Below, in pieces: positions 18,988 to 31,200 of a DNA stretch of 64,000 nt. This stretch comes from Saprospiraceae bacterium. Its GTDB lineage: Bacteria; Bacteroidota; Bacteroidia; Chitinophagales; Saprospiraceae. Every line of letters starts with the position of its first letter. Position 1 is the first letter of the stretch. Where the stretch lies: assembly GCA_016717105.1 (NCBI GenBank), contig JADKGF010000020.1, forward strand, positions 3,345 through 67,344. Reading direction: 5' to 3'. The notes under the pieces were generated by a model. That model saw nothing but the letters and a program-made list of their open reading frames with translations, was not told the origin of the DNA and did not search any database. A program made the position numbers and the translations under genes.

Positions 18988-19416
18988 ATGTCATGTTCTA
19001 AAATGAAATATCACATGTTAACCATATCATCCAATCCCAATAATATTCTTGAAGTAGAGTCATATCTTAAAAAACTGGATTTCGATTTCAGATTTGATAA
19101 GGAAAAATATGCAGATATTCTCATCAGTCTTACCGAAGCTGTAAACAATGCAATCATTCATGGCAACAAGAGCGATGAGTCCAAGCAAGTACATATCCAT
19201 GTGCGTGAGAAGGCAAACGGCATTTCATTTTGTGTCACCGACGAGGGCCAAGGATTTAATCCTACAAGAGTGCCTGATCCTACATGCAAAGACAATATCG
19301 AGTGTTGTGGTGGTAGAGGTGTTTATATTATGAAGGCATTGGCTGATGACATCAGTTTTGATGATAATGGAAGTAAAGTCGAGATGTACTTTGATCTTAA
19401 AACTCAGTCGGCTTAA
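18988..19416 (+). CDS. HATPase_c anti-sigma/serine kinase-like protein
   Basis: About 142 residues from the ATG at 18988 (an upstream TTG and later ATGs are alternatives). It has the GHKL ATPase motifs of the RsbW/SpoIIAB type: N box in LISLTEAVNNAIIHGNK, G1 box DEGQGFNP and G2 box GGRGVYIMKALAD. Such proteins bind ATP and act as anti-sigma factors or serine kinases in partner-switching regulation. No sigma or anti-anti-sigma gene adjoins it; ybeY starts 8 bp downstream, so the two are probably co-transcribed. It lacks membrane segments and would be cytoplasmic. The partner is unknown. Confidence 0.85.
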   Translation: MSCSKMKYHMLTISSNPNNILEVESYLKKLDFDFRFDKEKYADILISLTEAVNNAIIHGNKSDESKQVHIHVREKANGISFCVTDEGQGFNPTRVPDPTCKDNIECCGGRGVYIMKALADDISFDDNGSKVEMYFDLKTQSA

Positions 19417-19424
19417 TATTCTAC

Positions 19425-19856
19425 ATGAATGCTGAAATATCTTTTTTTGTCGAAGGAGACATAAGGCATCCATTCTTCGGTAAGGAAAATGACTATCGGC
19501 AATGGCTAATCAAGGTGGCAGAAGCTGAGAAAAAAACCATAAAACTCCTGAATTATATTTTTTGTAGTGACGAATATTTACTGGATATTAATATCAAATA
19601 TCTAGGTCATGATTATTATACGGACATCATCACATTTCCGTATCAGCAAGACCAATTTATAGAAAGCGACTTATATCTTAGTATCGATCGCATCGAAGAT
19701 AATGCCAAAAAGTACGGAGAAACTTTCCATAATGAACTATTAAGAGTCATGGTGCACGGACTATTGCATCTGATGGGCTATGGCGACAAAACAGAAGCTG
19801 ATGCTCGACTGATGAGAGAGAAAGAAGATTGCTATGTTGCAGTGTTTTTAGGATAA
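19425..19856 (+). CDS. ybeY: rRNA maturation RNase YbeY
   Basis: A 143-residue UPF0054-family endoribonuclease, acting in 16S rRNA 3'-end maturation and ribosome quality control. The metal-binding motif is HGLLHLMGYGDK: the first two His are present, but the third canonical His (HGxLHLxGYDH) is replaced by the Gly-Asp-Lys sequence, which I recall as usual in Bacteroidota versions. An upstream DIITFPY segment also fits the family. It sits 8 bp after the HATPase gene. A decayed second copy of its last 26 codons lies 0.6 kb downstream (20421-20501), flanking a 21-bp repeat array and a methyltransferase remnant. Confidence 0.92.
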   Translation: MNAEISFFVEGDIRHPFFGKENDYRQWLIKVAEAEKKTIKLLNYIFCSDEYLLDINIKYLGHDYYTDIITFPYQQDQFIESDLYLSIDRIEDNAKKYGETFHNELLRVMVHGLLHLMGYGDKTEADARLMREKEDCYVAVFLG

Positions 19857-19893
19857 TTGGCAATAATTCAAAAAGGAATCTCCATTTGCTGAG

Positions 19894-20040
19894 AATGAAC
19901 ATCCAAAAGTTACAAATGTACGTTCAAAAGCTACAAATGAACATTCAAAAGTCGAAAATGAACATCCAAAAGTTACAAATGGACGTTCAAAAGCTACAAA
20001 TGAACATTCAAAAGCTGCAAATGAACATTCAAAAGCTTAT
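19894..20040 (+). repeat. Tandem array of seven 21-bp repeats
   Basis: Seven uninterrupted 21-bp units of the form AATGAACATCCAAAAGTTACA, with a few substitutions per unit and no spacers. Two forward frames are open across the array. One reads heptads such as MNIQKLQ (ending LDV then stop), the other NEHPKVT/NEHSKAT heptads, continuing past the array to about 20088. It begins 37 bp after the ybeY stop. It has neither the spacers nor the unit identity of a CRISPR. Confidence 0.9.
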
Positions 20041-20099
20041 CTTGGATGTCTAATGATTTGGGAACACTTTATAGTCTACCGCTTTTCTTAATTCAAAAC

Positions 20100-20345
20100 T
20101 ATTCAAAATCTGTTTAAAGGATAATTTTCCAGAATTACTAAAAGACACTTTTGAACTAAGCAAAGTTTTCATTGAGAAAATACCCGTCTAACAAGTAGAT
20201 GACCATACCGCATATATATTTTCAAATAAAGCAGCCTTAAAAAAGAAAACAAAATACTACTGCACTTGAAGGCGAAATAAATCAGCTAGTATATGAGTTG
20301 TATGCCTTGACGGAAGATAAGATTAGAATTGTGGAAGAAATATGG
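20100..20345 (+). pseudogene. Remnant of a restriction-modification methyltransferase C-terminus
   Basis: Forward translation gives KDNFPELLKDTFELSKVFIE, a stop, then after a frame change TTALEGEINQLVYELYALTE followed by DKIRIVEE. The latter strongly resembles the tail of type IIG/TaqI-like DNA methyltransferases (ALEAEIDxLVYxLYGLTxxEIxIVE). The rest of the gene is gone. The remnant lies between ybeY and the decayed copy of the ybeY 3' end, as though a restriction-modification island once occupied this site. Family recognition is from memory of the C-terminal motif; the degenerate state is directly visible. Confidence 0.55.
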
Positions 20346-20420
20346 ATAAACCCATTACGATACAATAAATTTCATAGCCCAAGATTTAAATCGTGTGCAA
20401 TACAACGAATACATCAGATT

Positions 20421-20501
20421 TGTTACCGTGACAAAACCGAAATAGAAGCCAGATTGAAGAGAGAAAAGAAGATTGCAATATTGCAGTATTTTTATAATTG
20501 A
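20421..20501 (+). repeat. Decayed duplicate of the ybeY 3' end
   Basis: This stretch aligns with 19784-19860. DKTEADARLMREKEDC in YbeY corresponds to DKTEIEARLKREKKIA here, and DNA such as GAGAGAAA(A)GAAGATTGC and TTGCAGT(G/A)TTTTTA is shared. The copy has drifted, with an indel. It flanks the right side of the array/methyltransferase remnant, as expected after insertion with duplication of the gene end. Confidence 0.65.
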
Positions 20502-21301
20502 ATTTTACATATTCATGTATCTAAACATTGGTACCCCTATTAATATTTGTTTAAAAAACATCATTTGTCGTATTCTTTACAAATGATCCATTTTTTTGAA
20601 AATAGTTATTGGTCGTCAAATAATAATCGATGTAATGGACCGATATTTGCGGTAGATTTTATAGCAATCGCCAACAATTGCTGATTACCTAAAGCATCTA
20701 AAATCTAGGTAATTTATATAATCTGTAGTCACACAGATAAATCCTTTTTAGGATTCTGTAGTAATTTTAGAGAATGTTTTAATGTTTTTTTGGAGATATG
20801 AAGTCAATTTCTTGAGTTCATTATTACTTTGTATGCCTTGTTTTCACTTCTTGTAGATACAAATCTACCTTAGAAAACATTATACGACCAACTTTGCTAA
20901 CATTTATTCTCTAATAATCAGAATAACACGCACTGCGAAAATTGATTTTCAAATAGCTCCAATTGTTCCATGCTTAATTTTTATTAAAATAAATAGTTTA
21001 TTTTTATGAAACCGTTGTCGTTATTTTCAATATTCAATTCTGATTAAAATCAAGTTTTACATGTCGCAATTAGAAATTTACATTTCTTAAACGAGGTAAA
21101 ATTCACATTCTAAGTCCAACATTTATTCCACATTTTGTAATATATTCCACATAATGGAATATATTATAATTTACATACATTGTATATTACTGATATACAG
21201 ACATGTACAATATGGCATAGTTTTAAAGACACACTGAATGTTGAATAGTTTTGATTCATCGATGATAATTTATCCTTTTTAATTTTTATAAAACGTGTAT
21301 T
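20502..21301. other. AT-rich gene-free region with one perfect inverted repeat
   Basis: Eight hundred bases without a supportable gene. At 21139-21165 there is a perfect 10-bp dyad, AATATATTCC and GGAATATATT, with a 7-bp spacer. It lies about 140 bp before the surface-protein cluster and could be an operator. A short minus-strand stretch near 20790-20830 translates as NELKKLTSYLQKNIKTF, but stops surround it. Confidence 0.45.
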
Positions 21302-22174
21302 ATGAAATTGTTTTTTTCTTTTAAATGGATGCGCTTCCCTACCCTTTTGCTTTTCAGTTTTGTAGCGATTGTTGGTAGAAGTCAGGTATCCGTAACTTTT
21401 TCAGAAATTGAAAAAGAATCCGTAAAAGGAATCAGGTGCTACAATATTGTGCTCGAAGCTCAAGGTAGTAATCCGATTTTATTGGCTGGTCAAAATTATA
21501 GGTTATACTATAATTCTGATGGTGTTTTGATGCAGGAAAACAGTATCAAATCTTTCTTACCAGCAAATTCGTATTTACCTTTAAAGTTAGTGCAGCACTA
21601 CTTCGATATGGATGCATCTGGATTTGGAGTATTGCCTTATGAAAACAATCTTGGATTTATTAACATCGCGACTGATTATAATTTGACTTCAAGTGAGCCT
21701 ATTGTTTTAAAAAAAGGTGCACCTTTTAATGTAGCAGAGATTTGTTTTGATGTAAAAGATGGTGTCTCACCACAAATGACTTGGGCTCAAGATCATTTAA
21801 CGCACACCTACGCAACAGCCTTTGTTGAGTTGGCAAAATTAGAAGATAAAATCTTACGCCCAGCGCCTATTTCTTCATTTAACATAGTCACCAAAAATAT
21901 TACCAATACTCAAGTGGCCAATGTATTGGATGCTTCTGTTTTTCCTAACCCTTTTTCTGACAAACTGACTTTACAATTCAATGAGCCACTGCCTGGAGAT
22001 GCAAATGTCAAAGTACATGATGTATTCGGAAATCTAGTTAAGGTTTTTGCAATTACAAAAGGAAGTCAGGAACTGATCCTTGATGGCAAAGACCTTCTCA
22101 ATGGTGCTTATATTTTGGATGTTGAGACGAACGAACAAAATAGCAGTAAAATCAAAGTGATCAAAATTAAATAA
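21302..22174 (+). CDS. Secreted T9SS-sorted protein, first gene of surface cluster
   Basis: A 290-residue protein. Residues 1-27 are a signal peptide (MKLFFSFKWMRFPTLLLFSF...). Residues about 28-200 form a domain with LAGQNYRLYY and ATAFVELAKL, which is paralogous to the N-terminal domain of the protein at 31613-32614. Residues about 210-290 are a type A T9SS sorting domain (VFPNPFSDKLTLQFNE ... GAYILDVETN ... KVIKIK). It is therefore predicted to be exported and cell-surface attached. It is 60 bp upstream of the 3084-residue DUF4347 protein and probably in the same operon. No enzyme motif is seen. Confidence 0.8.
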   Translation: MKLFFSFKWMRFPTLLLFSFVAIVGRSQVSVTFSEIEKESVKGIRCYNIVLEAQGSNPILLAGQNYRLYYNSDGVLMQENSIKSFLPANSYLPLKLVQHYFDMDASGFGVLPYENNLGFINIATDYNLTSSEPIVLKKGAPFNVAEICFDVKDGVSPQMTWAQDHLTHTYATAFVELAKLEDKILRPAPISSFNIVTKNITNTQVANVLDASVFPNPFSDKLTLQFNEPLPGDANVKVHDVFGNLVKVFAITKGSQELILDGKDLLNGAYILDVETNEQNSSKIKVIKIK

Positions 22175-22234
22175 AATCTTATCAAAAATAGATTAAGAAC
22201 AGTCAAAAATTTTAATAAAATTAACCTTAATAAT

Positions 22235-25200
22235 ATGTACGAAAATTTATTTACCAAATCCCAAAAGATAAATGGCTTCTTGTTGTTGTCACTCTTTTGG
22301 ATAATAAATTTTGGCTTGGCTGGAAACATCCACGCTCAAAATTTTACAGGCGGTAGTTCCACTATATATGTGGACAGCAGCGTCAAAGATTTTCCACAAA
22401 TCACCAATTCGGCAGATAACGTGTTACAGTTCGTTTCGCACGGAAGACCAGGTGAACTTTTGATCGATGGCGCGTGGAAAAACGCTCAAGAGATTGCGGC
22501 ATTTTTAAAACCTCTGATCGATCAAGAAAATGGCAAAATAAGTCATGTAAATATCTACGCATGTAATTTTGCAAGAGGCGCTATAGGCGAAGAAGCTGTA
22601 GCAATATTAGAAACAGATTTAGGAGTAAGCATAGCAGCTTCCAATGATATCACAGGTCGCGATGGCAACTGGACACTAGAAGTGGGTCAGCCATTAGCGG
22701 CTTTTGCTGTTTCTGGGTATGAGGGCAATTTGCAATTAGATCCAACAAATTTATTTTCATCTACAACGAATTGGGTACGTACTACGGTAATGTGTGAAGG
22801 AGAACTTCTCCATACGGTGCAAAATGGTACTGATTATATTATTCGTTCTGGTGGCTTAGGTATTGATATTTATACCATGGATCCAGCAACTGGTAATTTG
22901 ACTTTAGCTCAAAATTTCTTAAATCATGCTTATTATGTACAAGGAGCTTTGAGTACCTTAGTGTTAAATGGAGTTACTTATGTATATGAGTCAAATGGCA
23001 ATATAGCCAATGTTTATAAATTTACTGGAGGCACATGGTCATTTGTATATGAATATCAATATACTGATGTTAATGCTTCTGGTACAAACGCAGGATATGT
23101 TGGTGGAGCACAAACTTATATGGTCAATGGAGTTCCCTATATTTATGCACTGACAAAATATGAAGCTTCGGTAGGTAACCAATTTAACAGATGGCAAATA
23201 GATCCTGCTACTGGTTTGATAATACCTTCCACGCAAGAAACAACGTCTATTGGAGGAACTTATATCGGAACAGAATTTCAGATTGTAAATACAGCAGATG
23301 GATGGAAATTGATAGCTGCTACGGGTTACAATTATGATAATCTTCGTGTCTATGATATGGATGCTACTGGGAAGTTAACTGGCACTTATACAAATATACC
23401 AGTAACAGCAGGTGCTCCTCCAATTGTTGTTACCACTAATATGTTAAAGCAAGCACCTTTTATAAATTCAGATGGTAACTTAGTGATAGCTGGTGGTGAC
23501 CAAAGTGGTGGTCAAATTATTGTGTATAATCCTACCACTAATACAGTTGTTGCCAATGTTTCAACTCCAGCTGTAGTTGAATCAGTTACTTATGGTTCGG
23601 ATGGAACTAATCCTAATTATTTATATATTACATCGACAAACTCACAAGGAGCTTCAGTTATTTGGCCTCAAACAGTGATATTTGATTTAAGCACCAATAC
23701 CATTGTTAATTCAGGGACAGATCTCCAAGGTGGTTATAATGGTAATCCTGGCTTTTCATCAAATAATCCGCCGCAATATGGTTCTAAAACGGAGTTGCTA
23801 GTTACCTCTACTACGGGCAATGAGTTTTATATCCAACAAGCGGCATCATGTAGCAATAATACAGATGGTTGGTTAGCGGGAGTACCTACAACATTGCAAT
23901 CAGCAAGTATACCTTTATGTGCGGCAGGTTCAACACCTCCAGCAATAACGGCTACAACAGCAAATAATACATGTCCTGCGACAATAGTAAATCTAACCAC
24001 ATTGGCAAACACAGGAAGTGTGCCTAGTGGTAGTACTTTAGTATGGAGTTTAAATAATCCACCATTATCTGCTACAGATACCTTGACTACTGCTCAAGTG
24101 TCAGCAGTAAGCGTAACGGATACCTACTACGCATATTACAGATCTACAGCAGAGGCTTGTTTTAGTCCTGCGGATATGGTTTCTGTTACTATTATTAATT
24201 GTAGCGGTTGTGGTGGCACAGGTGCTACTGATGATTTTGATTGCGATGGTGTAGCGAATAGCTCAGATCTGGATGATGACAACGATGGGATTTTAGATCT
24301 AGTGGAATGTCCAGCTCCAAATTTAATCACCAATGGTGGTTTTACTAATGGCTTAACTGGTTGGTCTGGCTATCTTAATAATAGTGATGGTTGGCATTTA
24401 GCTAGTGTTGATGGCTATGCATCTAATATGGTCTCGATAAATGCAGATAACGCAATAGGAACAGGTTATGTTATAAAACAAACGGTTAATTTTAGTCAGG
24501 CACAAGTGACTGGAGGTATGGTTCATCTCAGTTTTGATGCAGGTACAAACAATTTTGCTTGGCAAGGAGCATCATATCCTATTGCTGTAAATGCAAATGT
24601 GAAAGTTATGTTAGGGGGAGTGATTTATGCAACACTAACAAATCCAGATTATGGTATGACAGCCTCTGCAACTGCATCAAATGGTGCAACCATATCACCT
24701 TCTACTTTGTCGGTGTGGGGCAATCAAACTACTGATCCAATGTCTCAAAGCAATTTAACACATTTTGATATGTATATTCCTGCTTCAGGTTTACCTGCGT
24801 CAGGAGATTTTCAATTGATGTTTAATTCAAGTCACTATGGTGTTGATTGGTCTTTTTCTAATTTTGTTTTAGATGCTCCTGCAACACCTTGTGATGCAGA
24901 TGGAGACAATATTCCAAACATATTTGACACCGATAGTGATAACGATGGTTGTACTGATGCTTATGAAGCTGGCACTAGCACTTCAAATGTAGCCACTGTG
25001 GGTACTTCTTATGGACCAAATGGTTTTGCAGATAATCTTGAAACAGCTGGTAATGGTGTTTATACTGGTACTTATACTTATAGTAATGCTACGAATGCAT
25101 CAATAGCTACATGTCCATGTTCAGATCCAACTTTAATGGCAGCCAACTGCGATTTTGATGGCGATGGTATTAATAATGATGTGGATTTAGATGATGACAA

Positions 25201-28200
25201 TGACGGAGTGCCAGATTATATAGAAAGTTGTGTGTCTGGAAATCAGGTAAATTTTCAAAACGTACAAGATGTAAGTACTGCTGGTGACTGGACTACCTTA
25301 CAAGCTGATATGGTTGTAGGTGGTGTAGTAGTAGGTATGGTAACTTGGCAAAATAACCTTGGTTGGACTACCAGTAATGCTGGTAGGGGAACAACCTTTG
25401 ATGGCCAATATTTATTTTACTCAAGTGCAACTGGAGTTACAGATGCGAATGGTACAGCAACAGCTACAGGTTTTGACGGAGCTTTGTTAACAATAACACC
25501 AGCTCCTGGCTATACGTTTTCTGGTACAATTAACTTTGTTGAGAATTCAAACTATTCTCAATTTAATCGAGATGGTATAAATGGTTATTCATCAGGGGGA
25601 ATCGATAATTCAGGAACTTTTACGCATACATTTGGTACAAATGCAGATGGCACTGTAATTAATGCAATTTTTCAAGAATATGGCACCAATACAGCTTATG
25701 TGGTGAATTATAATACGGGAGATTCTTTTAATAATACAACTCCAATTTTAGACCAACAAAATTCGATGCCTCAAGGAACATCGGGTGGTTCTACAAGTGC
25801 ATGGGGTGCATTAATACCATTCAATTCTACCAATACTAGTCCATTTACATTTAATTATTACGCTCCAACAAATGCTGTAGCATGGGAAACTAGCTCAATT
25901 AGTTTTGATAATTTGACTGTGACATGTGGAAGTAATGACACTGATGGCGATGGAATTGCAAATGAATTTGATTTAGATAGCGATGGTGATGGTTGTCCAG
26001 ATGCGGTTGAAGCTTCTGTTTCAGGTACATTATTACCTGGTTCTGTAGTAAATACTGGCGGTACATCTACAATGTCAAATGCCATTGCCCAAGGTATTTA
26101 TGGAACCAATGGTTTGGCTAATAGCTTAGAAACCAATGATTCTGGATCAGCAACTATAACTTATAATAACACTTATAATTTATATGCCTTAAATATTGAT
26201 GTAAACCTTTGTGCCGATAACGATGGCGATGGCAAGATAAACTTTACAGATTGGGATGATGATAATGATGGCATATTAGATGCAGTAGAGAGCCCTGCAT
26301 GTTTTTATACAGAAGCGGAAGCTCATACTATCGTAAGTATAACATCTGATATGATAACAAATACATCTTTGGCTCCTGCTACAAAAATTCAGCCAGGGAC
26401 CAACTTGCCTTTGTTATATGATGGAAATACGACCGCATATAATATGAGAATTTTTGCTACTTCATTATTATTGAATGGAATGGCGGTTTATACAGTTGAA
26501 TACAATACACCTGTAAAAATCACTAGTTTAACTTTAGTAAAAACGGCTCAATTAACATATGATGTTGATTCTTATATATTACAAGGTTCAAATGATAATA
26601 TGAATTGGACAACATTAAGCAATCCGACTAATGACCTTAATGGTAATCTTGTATTAACAAATACCTTGTTACCAAACAATCAATATAAATATTATAGGGT
26701 TTTAGATTATGCACATGTTTCAGGAACTCTTGGAGATGTTTCTCAAACGGCTGCATCAACGCGATATACAAGTGAAATTTTGATTGTTTATCCTAGTTCT
26801 ACTACTTACGTCGCAAGTGCTTATCCTAAGCCAACATGTACTGGCTATAATGCAGATGGAGATAATGTTCTTAATCACTTAGATCCCGATAGCGATGGTG
26901 ACGGGTGTCCAGACGCTGTAGAAGGAGGCGGAAGCTTCACAGATGGCGATTTAACCAATGCAGATAACTTATGTAATACAACTAGTTGTGTTGACATAAA
27001 TGGTATACCTACTGTAGCAACTTCAAGTGGCCAAACAATAGGTGACAGCCAAAATGCAAGCGTACAAAGTGCAGACTGTGTTGATAATACAGATACTGAC
27101 GGTGATGGTACGCCTGATACAACTGATTCAGCTCCAAATGATCCATGTGTTGATTATACAATTGGCTCAGAAGTGATCACAGGAAGTTTGTGGGCGAGTG
27201 CCGATTGTGATGGTGATGGTGTTACAAATGGTGCAGAATCTACCGCGACTGTTGGTCCGACTACTAACCCATATAATCCTTGTGAATTTAATGTTACAGA
27301 AGTTTCTTTAGTGTCGACATCAACTGGCGATTGTGATGGCGATGGTGTCACCAATGCTGATGAGATCAACGGTACAGATGGCAATCCATTGACTACCACT
27401 GACAATACCGATGCTAATGATCCTTGTGATTACAATGCAGTAGATCAAGGTACACCTAGTGCTGCTTGGCTTGCTGCTGACTGTGATGGTGACGGTAATC
27501 CGAATGGTACAGATAACAATCCATTGACACCAACGGCACTTAATGATAGTGGTACGGCTCCTTTTGGTACGACAACTAGCATTAATATCTTAAATAATGA
27601 TGATTTCTTAGCCAATGATGGCAATACCATTACCAATGTTGGTACAGGTACCGCTGGTGGTACTATTGTTTTCGATCCTATTACTGGTGAGTTAGATTAT
27701 ACACCACTTGCTACAGAAGTTGGTACTACCGTAACGGTCGTTTATGAAGTTTGTCAAGGCACGGTGTGCGATCAGGCTACGGTGACTATTACAATTCCTG
27801 CTTCTGGTGATTCTGACGGCGATGGTGTCACTGATGCTCAAGAATCTATTGACGGTACTGACCCGAATAATCCATGTAGTTTTGTGTTAGCAAGCGTTAG
27901 CCAAATTGCAACAAGCATAGGCGACTGTGATGGTGATGGCGTGACGAATGCAGCAGAGATCAACGGCCCAGACGGAGCAGTTGGTGGCGGCGATGGTACA
28001 AACCCAACAAACCCTTGTAGCTTGAATGTAAGTCAAGTAACGTTAACTGCGACTTCAACTGGCGATTGCGATGGCGATGGCGTGACCAATGCTGATGAGA
28101 TCAACGGTACCGATGGCAATCCATTGACTACCACTGACAATACCGATGCTAATGATCCTTGTGATTACAATGCCGTAGATCAAGGTACACCTAGTGCTAC

Positions 28201-31200
28201 TTGGCTTGCTGCTGATTGTGATGGTGACGGTAATCCTAACGGTACTGATAATAATCCATTGACACCAACGGCACTTAATGATAGTGGTACGGCTCCTTTT
28301 GGTACGACAACTAGCATTAATATCTTAAATAATGATGATTTCTTAGCCAATGATGGCAATACAATCACCAGAACTGGTGGTACCGCTGGTGGTACTATTG
28401 TTTTCGATCCTATTACTGGTGAGTTAGATTATACACCACTTGCTACAGAAGTTGGTACTACCGTAACGGTCGTTTATGAAGTTTGTCAAGGCACGGTGTG
28501 CGATCAGGCTACAGTGACTATTACAATTCCTGCTTCTGGTGATTCTGACGGCGATGGTGTCACTGATGCTCAGGAATCTATTGACGGTACTGACCCTAAT
28601 AATCCATGTAGTTTAGTATTGGCAAGTGTAAGCCAAATTGCAACAAGCACAGGCGACTGTGATGGCGATGGCGTAACGAATGCAGCAGAGATCAACGGCC
28701 CAGACGGTGCAGTTGGTGGCGGCGATGGTACAAACCCAACAAACCCATGTAGCTTGAATGTAAGTCAAGTAACGTTAACTGCGACTTCAACTGGCGATTG
28801 TGATGGCGATGGTGTTACCAATGCTGATGAGATCAACGGTACCGATGGCAATCCATTGACTACCACTGATAATACCGATGCTAATGATCCTTGTGATTAC
28901 AATGCCGTAGATCAAGGTACACCTAGTGCTACTTGGCTTGCTGCTGATTGTGATGGTGATGGTAATCCTAATGGTACTGATAACAATCCATTGACACCAA
29001 CGGCACTTAATGATAGTGGTACGGCTCCTTTTGGTACGACAACTAGCATTAATATCTTAAATAATGATGATTTCTTAGCCAATGATGGCAATACAATCAC
29101 TAGAACTGGTGGTACCGCTGGTGGTACTATTGTTTTCGATCCTATTACTGGTGAGTTAGATTATACACCACTTGCTACAGAAGTTGGTACTACCGTAACG
29201 GTCGTTTATGAAGTTTGTCAAGGCACGGTGTGCGATCAGGCTACAGTGACTATTACAATTCCTGCTTCTGGTGATTCTGACGGCGATGGTGTCACTGATG
29301 CTCAAGAATCTATTGACGGTACTGACCCGAATAATCCATGTAGTTTAGTATTGGCAAGTGTAAGCCAAATTGCAACAAGCACAGGCGACTGTGATGGTGA
29401 TGGCGTAACGAATGCAGCAGAGATCAACGGCCCAGACGGTGCAGTGGGTGGCGGCGATGGTACAAACCCAACAAACCCATGTAGCTTGAATGTAAGTCAA
29501 GTAACGTTAACTGCGACTTCAACTGGCGATTGTGATGGCGATGGTGTCACCAATGCGGATGAGATCAACGGTACCGATGGCAATCCATTGACTACCACTG
29601 ACAATACCGATGCTAATGATCCTTGTGATTACAATGCGGTAGATCAAGGTACACCTAGTGCTACTTGGCTTGCCGCTGATTGTGATGGTGATGGTAATCC
29701 TAACGGTACTGATAACAATCCATTGACACCTTCAGCACTTAATGATAGTGGTACGGCTCCTTTTGGTACGACAACTAGCATTAATATCTTAAATAATGAT
29801 GATTTCTTAGCCAATGATGGCAATACAATCACTAGAACTGGTGGTACCGCTGGTGGTACTATTGTTTTCGATCCTATTACTGGTGAGTTAGATTATACAC
29901 CACTTGCTACAGAAGTTGGTACTACCGTAACGGTCGTTTATGAAGTTTGTCAAGGCACGGTGTGCGATCAGGCTACAGTGACTATTACAATTCCTGCTTC
30001 TGGTGATTCTGACGGCGATGGTGTCACTGATGCTCAGGAATCTATTGACGGTACTGACCCGAATAATCCATGTAGTTTAGTATTGGCAAGTGTAAGCCAA
30101 ATTGCAACAAGCACAGGCGACTGTGATGGTGATGGTGTAACGAATGCAGCAGAGATCAACGGCCCAGACGGTGCAGTGGGTGGCGGCGATGGTACAAACC
30201 CAACAAACCCTTGTAGCTTGAATGTAAGTCAAGTAACGTTAACTGCGACCAGTACTGGCGATTGTGATGGCGACGGCGTAACGAATGCAGACGAAATCAA
30301 CGGTACAGATGGCAATCCATTGACTACCACTGACAATACAGATGCTAATGATCCTTGTGATTACAATGCAGTAGATCAAGGTACGCCTAGTGCTACTTGG
30401 CTTGCTGCTGATTGTGATGGTGATGGTAATCCGAATGGTACAGATAACAATCCATTGACACCAACGGCACTTAATGATAGTGGTACCGCGGCATTAGGCT
30501 CAACCACTACAATCAATATATTAAGTAATGATGACTTTTTACCTAATGATGGCAATACAATCACTAGAACTGGTGGTACTGCTGGTGGTACAGTAACTTT
30601 CAATCCTATCACAGGTACAATGGATTATACTCCATTAGCAAGTGAAGTTGGTACGTCTGTTACCGTAATTTATACAGTATGTAATCCTGTACCTAATCCA
30701 GATGTTTGTGCAACTGCCACAGTTACTATTAATGTTATTTCTAGTTGTGTTACACCGATTTTGAAAGTATTGCTTGAAGGTCCTATTGTTGATAATGGTA
30801 GTACGGGTACCATGACCACCAAATTGTTCAATTTGGGTTATTTACCTGGCCAACAACCTTCTACGTTCTTAGGTATTGCAACTCCTGCTGGACAGCCTTA
30901 CGATACTGCACCTTGGTTTTACGCAGGTTCTGAAGGTGACGCCTATACAACAGCATTAGGTCCCAAAGCAGGATATCCAACCAATACAACAGATTGGGTT
31001 TTGGTTAGTCTGAGAACTTCAACTTCGGTATCATCTACTGTTTGCACTAAAGCTGCACTATTATTAAATGATGGTACTGTTCAGATGGTTTCTGGTTTCG
31101 ATTGTTGTGATATTGATCTAAATCAAACTTATTTCATCGTTGTTGAACATAGAAATCACTTGATCACCATGTCTCATGTTAAGGTGGCTATTTCCAATAA

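Noticed and set aside
19894..20040. CRISPR-like array
   Set aside because: Units of 21 bp follow each other without spacers and vary at several positions; no cas genes nearby. It is a minisatellite.
20298..20501. 67-residue hypothetical gene
   Set aside because: Its first part is the methyltransferase tail remnant and its last part the decayed ybeY 3' copy, so it is a chance fusion of two remnants.
27445..30612. Regularly spaced antisense ORFs in the giant gene
   Set aside because: They recur every 732 bp because the sense strand repeats; their translations are shadows with no start signals.
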